Assembly (NCBI GenBank): GCA_949752735.1
Contig: OX457036.1
Location: forward strand, 19,947,169-20,011,168
DNA length: 64,000 nucleotides
Reading direction: 5' to 3'
Source of the DNA: Lumbricus terrestris
Taxonomy: Eukaryota > Annelida > Clitellata > Crassiclitellata > Lumbricidae
The position numbers were made by a program, and so were the translations under genes. Of the stretch, positions 58,272-64,000 are shown piece after piece. The first letter of the stretch is position 1. The number at the start of each line of letters is the position of its first letter. The notes under the pieces were generated by a model. That model was not told the DNA's origin. It saw nothing but the letters and a program-made list of their open reading frames with translations, and searched no databases.

Positions 58272-61200
58272 CTTTAGTGCAATCTAAAATATGAAAATTA
58301 GAATATGATAACCCTAATTTTTTGGGTCGTGGGAGCAGTTGAAAGCATGAAACTTTGTGAGGTACGATTTAGGATGAAGTAATAATTGAAACATATTTTA
58401 ACAAAAAATTCCAATTTATATAAATTCTTCTCAGAAAATTCCCATTTTCTCTTTAATTGTTAATGTTAGTGTTAGCATGGGCTCTATGGACTTATGCTTA
58501 CAATTTGAATCTGAAAAGATTTCAATATTTTTTATTTCTTAATTTCTTATTAAACCAAAGTTATAAGAAGATAAAGTAACTGTTGTGGATTAATGTTGCT
58601 TAGTGTTTGCTATGTTTAGGGTTGTGTTATTTGCTTGCTGATTGATGTTTTGAGCCATAGGTGTTGGATCTTTAATTGCATCTTCATCTGGCGGCTGACT
58701 ATCCGCGCCTCAGATTCACATTTCGGTGTGACATTGCGCGCGTTACAAATTTATTTAATAATAATAATAATAATAAACGGTTAAAAAATTGAATAAAAAT
58801 GGGATTTTTTTCAAAATAAAAAAGGAAAAAATTTGAAAAAGGAAAATAATTTTTGACATTTTGTACTGCAGTTTAAAATCACAAACCTTGTTTACACAAT
58901 TTAATTTATGTATTCTGTAGAAAATATCTTTTTACTGCACTGTATTTAATTAATTTTCTGCTTGCTGTACTTTTTAGTGTTCTGTACAAGTCGCTACAGG
59001 AGGATAACCGCATTGCACCGATGGCTTACAAGTTCGTATGAAGTATTCTTATCTCTAACAGTCATTTCAATTTAGTCCAGATGATTCTACTTTGAGAGTA
59101 AGCAAGTAAGCATAGACATTTTCATATATGAAAGTAAGCAAGTAAGTACACAAAAGTCTAAGCCAGCATATGTAACATAACAACCCTAGACACATCACTC
59201 GTGAATAAGCTTAGATTTTTCTGTGTATCGTTTTAGAAATGCTTAGATTGCAATTACAGCATAGCATATATTTTACTGCATGAAGCAATTTCATGACAGT
59301 GTTAATAAAATCATTGGGAAATTTCAATAGGAGACGGGTAAAAAGTTTTGAGCTTATGATGGCCTGGCCATTGTGTAGATCATAATTTATTATCTGTTGA
59401 CATACTTAAATTCCATTCAAAATGGACCGTGACTCACTGGTGGAGTTCGAAGGGTTACATGGAAACATCTGCGAAAACAAAGGAGAGTCTAATCTTTTTA
59501 CTATAATAAATACATATGTTGACATTGAAGTATTTCATTATAGCTAACTGAGTTCCTATGTTTGTGATTAAATATATTTATTTCATAAATGTATATATTA
59601 ATGTATGGCTAATTATGAAATTATTTTTTAAAGATACAGATTGCAAATAATTGGATGTGGTTATAAAGTTTACCGGTAGGTGATGATGAGATGTAATTAA
59701 ACTGTTGCTGTTTTCACCGTGATTTTTGAATGTAAGTGTTCTTACTTTTGCTAATTTCAGGGTTCTTGAAAGGCTGGGTCCACGTGCTTTAGCAAATCAG
59801 CTTCGCACTTTCGCTGATTATCTGGTCTTTGAATTCTCGTTTTCTGGTGCGGGACAACAGGTCAACAAGTGCATGGAATCGCTGAACGATCTCATCTGGA
59901 AATGTTCCATTGTTCCGCTGGATAGACTGGTTCTCTGTCTGGTATGCAAACACTGTTGCTGTGACCCATCATGCTTAGAAGTGATGTATGGAAACAAATA
60001 TAATGTAGCCAGAAGCGTTACTTGTCTGGATATAAAATCAATCACTTTCACCCATAAGCAGACAGCAATGTTTTATTTCAAAATAATTGAACTGACTTGT
60101 CCGATGGTAGGCTAAAGTGCAAGTGCCTTCTCATCTGGCAGCCTATGTCTCCAAGATTTTTAAGCGAGCCTAAGACATGCATAAATCATATGCCACTGAA
60201 TTTGACTATATTGCCTTATTGACCCCAGTCCATTAACGTGTGATCGTGGTGACTTTGGTCCCAATAACTGCACTTAAATGGATCAACACTGTATTTGGTA
60301 ACTGTAAAGATTATTGCACTGTTTACTTTGAAGATGTTGACAGCTATTAAGACTTTTAGATGACTTGGTTATGCTGACTAAACCGTATGTTGTACTTTGT
60401 GACTGTAGGTGCTTAGAAACCTCGAAGGAAACGAGGCTCAGGTCGGGTTTTTCATCATTCAGCTGCTGCTTCTGCGAAATTCTGAATTCCGCAATCGAGT
60501 TGTCGACTTTGTGAAGGAGGTAAAGTTAGCGTTCTCAGAACTTTAATAAAATCAACTGAGCCAGTGGCCAGACTTCTGCTAAATGTACTTTCATCTGCAT
60601 ATAAAGAATTTTAACTTGACTTAAATGCTCGTAAAGGCAGATTTTTTATCAGCCTTTTTATGAGTTCACAAGTTCGATTACATCTGCTGTCAGTGACCCA
60701 ATGTAGTTGAGTGATTTGTGAATTGTAGTGGTTCTGTCATAGTGTATGACGTCATCTGAATATCAAGTGCTTTGTGTTTGATCCATTGTATTTGTGTGTA
60801 GTGTTGTGAGGCGGAAACTTTCCTCGGAAAGTTTCATATCTTTCCGGAAAGTTTCGGAAACTTTCCGACGAATCTTTCCGGAAACTTTCCGACATATTTT
60901 TCGACCAATAAAATATTATTAAATACATACTCAATTCTAATGAGTCCGAATTTTCTTTCAATATAATGTTACTAAATACATTAATCACTATCAGAAGTTA
61001 GTGTTGTGAGGTGGAAAAATTGTCCAGAAAGTTTCATATTTTTCCGGAAACTTTCCGATGTATTTTTCCGCCAATGAAATATTATTAAATACATACTCAA
61101 TTCTAAGGAGTCCGAAATTTTCTTTCAATATAATGCTACTAAATACATCTATCACTATAAGCAGTCTTAGGTGGTTATAAGTAATAGTTTATTCAATAGA

Positions 61201-63839
61201 TGGCACTGCTAGTGTTAGTGATAATTGTTCACACAGCCCAAAAATACTGGTACATTTAGGAATTAAATGCAATTAAACTTTGATGTAAATTTATGGAATT
61301 TTTTTTCATTCAGTCACCTTCATATTTGTGAGTTATGAAAATATAAGACAGAAACAGAAATTGATGCTGTATTACTTCATGTTTATATCAGTTTTTTACA
61401 CATTTCCTGCAACAGAGATGACTGCAGACATGCAAGCAGCTAGTTTTCTATAGGCTACTCTAGTCTGAAATGCTAATGAATAGTGTTTATTGCTCATATT
61501 AATTATTTTTAAGTTCAACATTGTTTGCATCGACAGACGTACTGTAAATAAAAGGAGTTTAAACTATAAGAAAAATTTATGAGAGTGAAATTCTTATATT
61601 TTCGGAGTTTAATGTATTTTCCGGTTCTTCGGAAAGTTTCTGGAAACTTTCCGGAAAGTTTCCGGAAAGTTTCCGGAAAGTTTCCGTCAAAATACTTTTC
61701 CGGAAAAGCTACATCACTATTTGTGTGCACCCTCCAGCTTTTGTTTACACTTACCTGAATAAGACTGAATTAATTCGTTGGAATTTTGTAGAACTCACCT
61801 GAGCATTGGTTGCAGAACAGCTGGCATGAGAAGCACATGGCTTTCCACAGGGTAAGCTTTTGATTTTTATTATTGACTTTTACATGGCTCCCCTTTAATG
61901 TAATCTACTCAGAAGTGCTACCAGTCCAACCACGGCTAAATAAGGCAGTTTTTAAGTTCGAAAAGAACATATTGGCGTGACTTGACCTATGATCAGTGAT
62001 GATGCCTTAGTTTCAGTGACCTCAATCAAGCTTGTTGATCTATGCAACATTTAAAGCTAAGCTTCAACACGGCTTTCAGTAAGAGTCTAAACTGTGCTTG
62101 CTTGTGAATATAGTTGGCTAAAATTTTCAATAAAACCAGAATGTTCTCAATGCTGACTTTGAAGTCATATAGTAAATACTGTGCTTTAAGTAGACCTGTT
62201 GTGTTATATTCTAAACCTAATTAAAATTTATGACAAATATTCCACCAGCATTGTATAGAGATTTGTGTTACAACAAGGCTCCAGTAAGCATTTTAGCCCT
62301 TCAACAACAAGCTGCATTGGTTTCCCATGCATGTTGGTGCACACTCAGTTATCGTTAAAGAGTGTAATGTAAAACTGGTGATATGATTCCATGATTCTGC
62401 CCCCCCCCCCCAAGGAATGGAGTCAACTACCATTCCTTCTTCATGACTAAATTCACTTTCTTCCTTCAAAAAGTGGCTTACAATTAATTATTTCTCGTAG
62501 GTTTTCAAGTACTTGGACGCGTAACTGTGTCCTTTGTGAGTGGCTTGCAATCTTCTCCTCAGATTAACATATGTCAGTGTGACGATGTGTACATTACAAA
62601 TTTAATTAAATAATAATAATATCTATTGTGTAGAAAGTAGGTGGTTTTGAAGGATTTTAATTTGTGATTTTTTCATTGTGCATTTTCATAAACAGAAATT
62701 TCCGGAGAAGTATTATTTTGAGGGAGTTGCCGACATGACTCAGCAGCCTCAGTATCTACCGATCTACTTTGGTAACATCTGTCTACGATTTTTGCCGGTA
62801 TGCATTTCAAATGGCCTCATTGTCAAGATTAAATTTAATTAAATTTTATATCATCAATGACGATATTGCTGTTGGTTTAATCTGGGATGCCTCTTGTAAG
62901 GTTTTTATTGGTAATGAAGAGTTATTAAATTATGATTGTAGTTTAGCCTGGATTGTGATCTGTGAGAAATTTCAGTGTGGATTTAAACATTCTTATCTAA
63001 TTTCCGTTATGTTATTTCGAGAACAGGTGTTTGATATTGTCATTCATCGCTTCCTTGAGCTGCCACCGGTTTCTAAGTCGCTTGAAACTCTCCTCGACCA
63101 TCTGGGAATGCTGTATAAATTTCATGGTAAGCTTTTGCAAATCAGATTCAGTTGTTGACATTCTGGGTTTTTTGTGGTACAGTTGGTGCTTATTTAGCAT
63201 CAGTGTTCATAAGTTTTTAACTGATTGATGGATGAAACTTTGAAGTAAACTGCTGTCTTCTGAGATTACTTCTTAAAATATGAATTGACTGTTAGCAATG
63301 ATGTAAAATAATGAGCACTGTATATTTTTTACTTTTCAGTCTTATTAACTGCAGTATATGAATGTGTTGGTCTTTTATATATGTGTTTTTTTCATTGCTA
63401 ATCTGACATTTATACTCTGCTATATTGTGAATTTATGAAGTACATTAGTCAGTAGTTGGCCTAATTTTGCAGCCGATTATATGAGAATCAATAAATAACT
63501 AGGAAAATATATTATATGGAAAGTGAAAGATATTATAACATATGTACTGGTCTGCTAACTTTGAGCAACTGTGAACTAAATTACTAGCATTATTGTATGT
63601 CTTGCATACTGACATTCCAGCTTAGGGCAGGATATGTGAAGTAACAAATTAAAATGGCTTGTTATAATTTATTGCCAGTGAATTATTGTTGGCACAGGGT
63701 TGCTCTTACGAATTTCTTTGTTGACTTTCTTTCCAAACAGATCGTCCTCTGACTTATCTCTACAGCACTCTGCACTACTATGAGAAGAAACTGAGGGATC
63801 GACCGTTTCTCAAGAAGAAGTTGGTCGCCGCAATTGTTG
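37593..63839 (+). CDS. MED23: Mediator complex subunit 23, 26 exons visible, 3' end outside the window
   Basis: MED23 is a Mediator tail subunit that links activators to RNA polymerase II in the nucleus. Exons: 37593–37664, 38807–38926, 40135–40259, 41019–41130, 41725–41823, 42684–42788, 43872–43941, 44090–44202, 44670–44765, 45443–45646, 46305–46391, 47455–47657, 47861–47934, 49303–49471, 50095–50237, 51540–51714, 52800–52969, 57448–57645, 57957–58023, 58978–59031, 59761–59941, 60409–60519, 61792–61851, 62696–62797, 63027–63126, 63741–63839. All junctions are GT–AG and every phase matches, giving 1,036 codons against about 1,370 in vertebrates. Hallmark blocks include EPQTALLRYVLEQPYSRDMV (exon 9), VLFQFASFPHMVL (exon 10), SVALAPALVETYSRLLVY (exon 15) and VFDIVIHRFLELPPVSKSLE (exon 25). 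The start ATG is in a good context (GAAAATGG) and fits the family N-terminus. The remaining C-terminal quarter lies beyond 64,000. Confidence 0.95.
38245..38440 (+). repeat. Decayed LINE 3' fragment in MED23 intron 1
   Basis: The sequence around CATGGATCAAATCAGATCATTTGCCTGC and GGAATGGACTTTCACCCAG matches 19,580–19,660, the region after the LINE thumb block. Both derive from the 3' coding end of the same LINE family. Confidence 0.5.
38927..41018. other. MED23 introns 2 and 3; no further gene
   Basis: Apart from exon 3, this holds AT-rich intron, a (TG)/(GCAT) simple stretch near 39,258–39,305, a SINE-tail remnant at about 39,410–39,545 (GGGATGCTATATTAATTAATG), and a low-complexity ATT-rich block at about 40,685–40,825. 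Confidence 0.5.
41880..42230 (+). mobile_element. LINE 3' fragment nested in a SINE-like repeat
   Basis: A 225-bp LINE piece (41,952–42,176) is flanked by a perfect 12-bp duplication ACTCAGGAGGGC (41,940–41,951 and 42,177–42,188). Its frame encodes GRRRRGRPRKRWMDEVQEK and MSLEELREATINRRQWR, the basic C-terminal tail of a LINE reverse transcriptase ending at TGA near 42,169. It terminates in a repeated ACCAGGTG motif, as expected of a LINE 3' end. The surrounding sequence (TTATATAGCATCC…CCCAACCCAGCCACGGC) is an older SINE/LINE tail in inverse orientation. Confidence 0.8.
42391..42600 (+). repeat. 29-bp minisatellite, about seven copies
   Basis: Units starting GTGCACATATATTTATGG recur at 42,391, 42,420, 42,449, 42,478, 42,507, 42,536 and 42,565. 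Small changes give TTGCAG or TTGTAG just before each unit. The array ends about 85 bp before MED23 exon 6. All frames across it are repeat artefacts. Confidence 0.95.
42789..43871. other. MED23 intron 6
   Basis: Its first 75 or so bases also occur at 48,300–48,375. A SINE-tail remnant (CTATTTAGCC…GGTCAGGATCGCTTATGAGC…TCGCTATATTAATCC) lies at about 43,695–43,800. Nothing coding. Confidence 0.5.
46080..46245 (+). repeat. SINE/LINE tail with GGGGCGCTATATAAATG
   Basis: The block GGGAGCACTTCTGAGTAG…CTTGAAGGGGCGCTATATAAATG followed by ATAAATGAA is the best-preserved copy in this window of a tail shared by many scattered repeats. It lies in MED23 intron 10, just upstream of exon 11. Confidence 0.6.
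46434..46702. mobile_element. hAT-type MITE, copy 2 (269 bp)
   Basis: A perfect 8-bp duplication GTCGAATA flanks the element (46,426–46,433 and 46,703–46,710). The left end CAGTGGCGTAGACAAGG and right end GCCAGG…CTCCACCG inverted match the other copies. It lies 42 bp after the donor of MED23 exon 11, opposite in orientation to copy 1. Confidence 0.92.
47208..47380 (+). repeat. (GGT)38 tract followed by (GAT)n
   Basis: An uninterrupted 114-bp GGT run (47,208–47,321) is followed by a GAT-rich stretch to about 47,380 in MED23 intron 11, ending about 75 bp before exon 12. Open frames of poly-Gly, poly-Val or poly-Pro across it come from the repeat alone. Confidence 0.95.
48268..48390 (+). pseudogene. 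Duplicated 3' end of MED23 exon 6 with its intron
   Basis: From TTCACTAAATTTTTCTCTGAGGAC through the donor site and about 75 bp of intron, this copies 42,748–42,862 with scattered substitutions. The pseudo-exon reads FSEDRPWLHW before GTAAGT. It lies in intron 13, lacks the 5' part of exon 6 and any nearby acceptor of the original, and is not part of the MED23 frame. Confidence 0.88.
48486..49142 (+). pseudogene. LINE reverse transcriptase C-terminus (218 codons open)
   Basis: The frame contains LVQSLILSRIDYCNVAFAGL, then INAAARLVLRLNKFDHIST, the QLQWLGIGERIKFKL thumb block, NNRAPPYLVDNIRPL, and AFRVAGPRAWNSLPSSIQ near the end. This is the standard order in CR1/L2/Rex-type LINEs. The palm domain and endonuclease are missing by 5' truncation. 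The first 60 or so codons do not look like LINE protein and may be flanking sequence. No stop breaks the preserved part, so the copy is fairly young. Confidence 0.88.
48486..49268 (+). mobile_element. 5'-truncated CR1/L2-type LINE
   Basis: The fragment encodes the C-terminal part of a LINE reverse transcriptase and ends with a 3' UTR reading GATGCTATATAAATTG, followed by a (TTACA)n tail at about 49,243–49,268. It inserted in MED23 intron 13 in the same orientation as the gene. The 5' junction is not sharply defined. Confidence 0.85.
50500..50761. mobile_element. hAT-type MITE, copy 3 (262 bp)
   Basis: Ends CAGTGGCGTGGACAAGG and CCTGGCCACGCCACTG are near-perfect inverted repeats. The flanks CAATAAAC and CAATACAC differ at one of eight bases, a slightly aged target duplication. 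It lies in MED23 intron 15 and has no coding sequence. Confidence 0.9.
50762..51539. other. Rest of MED23 intron 15
   Basis: No gene seen. GGCATTGAGCCCAATGATATTGAT near 51,208 also occurs near 39,040, suggesting another old dispersed repeat. Confidence 0.45.
51715..52799. other. MED23 intron 16
   Basis: Contains a repeat-tail remnant (TTTATTTCAGAAATTTATATAGCGCC, about 51,858–51,885), the inverse of the GGCGCTATATAA tail. The long plus-strand frame around 51,909–52,283 lacks any recognised motif and is intron. Confidence 0.5.
53220..54679. mobile_element. Inverted-repeat element filled with an 86-bp satellite (1,460 bp)
   Basis: Perfect 9-bp duplications GTTGACAAT (53,211–53,219 and 54,680–54,688) flank inverted repeats CAGTGTTTAATCTAG. 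A 9-bp target site suggests a Mutator-like (MULE) origin, though an 8-bp reading with slippage cannot be excluded. Just inside both ends are G-runs of 7–10 bases. Near the left end is an interlocked CGAGCGTCC/GGACGCTCG hairpin (about 53,283–53,316). The interior is almost entirely a satellite array. No transposase is present. Confidence 0.85.
53390..54462 (+). repeat. 86-bp satellite, 13 monomers, with a four-monomer higher-order repeat
   Basis: The anchor CATTGCAATGGCAGCATTTT recurs 13 times from 53,401 to 54,430 with spacing of 83–87, mostly exactly 86. Monomers 2–5 (53,484–53,827) and 6–9 (53,828–54,170) match each other monomer by monomer in their variable positions (CCCATCAG, TAGCCCATTAG, TTCATTGGCTC, GTGGTCC). 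This shows amplification of a 344-bp tetramer. Confidence 0.95.
54689..57447. other. Rest of MED23 intron 17, with hAT-like ends
   Basis: A hAT-type right end lies at about 57,265–57,332 (GGTCCGCGGACCACC…TTTTGAGAACCACTG). A possible left partner CAGTGTTTTTCAAACTT starts at 54,904, but no matching 8-bp duplication was seen, so they may belong to different insertions. No transposase sequence was recognised between them. Confidence 0.45.
58199..58270. repeat. (TA)n microsatellite
   Basis: About 72 bases of pure TA in MED23 intron 19. The rest of that intron to 58,977 is AT-rich, with an (ATA)n run near 58,755–58,780, and holds no gene. Confidence 0.95.
60799..61719. mobile_element. Non-autonomous hAT-like element with palindromic subterminal arrays (921 bp)
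   Basis: Perfect 8-bp duplications TTTGTGTG (60,791–60,798 and 61,720–61,727) flank ends TAGTGTTGTG and CATCACTA. Both subterminal regions are packed with CTTTCCGGAAAG/GGAAACTTTCC motifs. At the right end they repeat every 11 bases (61,628–61,685). The left third is tandemly duplicated (about 60,800–60,985 and 60,998–61,170). No coding sequence. It lies in MED23 intron 22. Confidence 0.88.
61885..61960 (-). repeat. SINE/LINE tail remnant
   Basis: On the minus strand, CTATTTAGCCGTGGTTGG…GTAGCACTTCTGAGTAG matches the block at 46,150–46,190. The rest of MED23 intron 23 (to 62,695) contains only a poly-C run at about 62,401–62,412 and AT-rich sequence. Confidence 0.5.
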
Positions 63840-64000
63840 GTGTGTATTGAATTATTGTACCGCTGCAAGAGTTTTTTCTTGAATTGAATCTCATGATTAA
63901 TGGTGCTAATACTGGTCCAAGCCTCACTGACTCACTCACTCTCTGACTCACAGACTTTCTAGTTAAAAATGTTTGTAATAATTATACATCGTATCATATC
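63840..64000 (+). other. Start of a MED23 intron, cut by the window edge
   Basis: GTGTGT follows exon 26. No acceptor occurs before 64,000, and the C-terminal exons of MED23 lie outside. Confidence 0.8.

Overview
This is a stretch of animal nuclear genome, most likely from a marine or early-branching invertebrate. Both host genes are metazoan housekeeping genes split into many small GT–AG exons, separated by AT-rich introns full of microsatellites and transposable elements. No bacterial operon, CRISPR array, or rRNA or true tRNA gene was seen. The sequence alone does not fix the phylum.

Layout. (1) 1–14,980 is repeat-rich, with no confident host gene except a possible first exon near the left edge. 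It holds a complete 6.6-kb Ty3/gypsy-type LTR retrotransposon of the Gmr1-like kind (835–7417, minus strand) with two 448-bp LTRs that read as identical. It also holds a decayed mariner-like element with 195-bp inverted repeats (11,307–12,709). (2) 14,981–36,182, minus strand, is a complete eight-exon gene for a choline/ethanolamine phosphotransferase (CEPT1/CHPT1 type, 451 aa). Its introns carry an intact 5.0-kb hAT transposon whose transposase is fused to an OTU cysteine-protease domain (22,276–27,292), a nearly intact Merlin transposon (34,309–35,265), a Charlie-like hAT relic, a Helitron-like end, LINE and SINE pieces and several MITEs. (3) 36,183–37,592 is a 1.4-kb head-to-head intergenic region, probably a divergent promoter, containing a 38-bp perfect palindrome. 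(4) 37,593–64,000, plus strand, is the Mediator subunit gene MED23. Twenty-six coding exons are visible (1,036 codons, roughly three quarters of the usual length), and the gene runs off the right edge. Its introns carry a CR1/L2-like LINE 3' end, a LINE piece nested in a SINE, hAT-type MITEs, a 1.46-kb inverted-repeat element filled with an 86-bp satellite in higher-order arrangement, and a duplicated copy of MED23 exon 6.

The two host genes have unrelated roles: phospholipid synthesis in ER/Golgi membranes, and transcriptional co-activation in the nucleus. They share only the putative divergent promoter. The most unusual content is the mobile DNA. Several families still have perfect target-site duplications, and three have long open reading frames: the LTR element, the OTU-hAT element and Merlin. 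This points to recent activity. The best candidate for something undescribed is the OTU-protease/hAT-transposase fusion, whose element also holds a captured fragment of a C2H2 zinc-finger gene.
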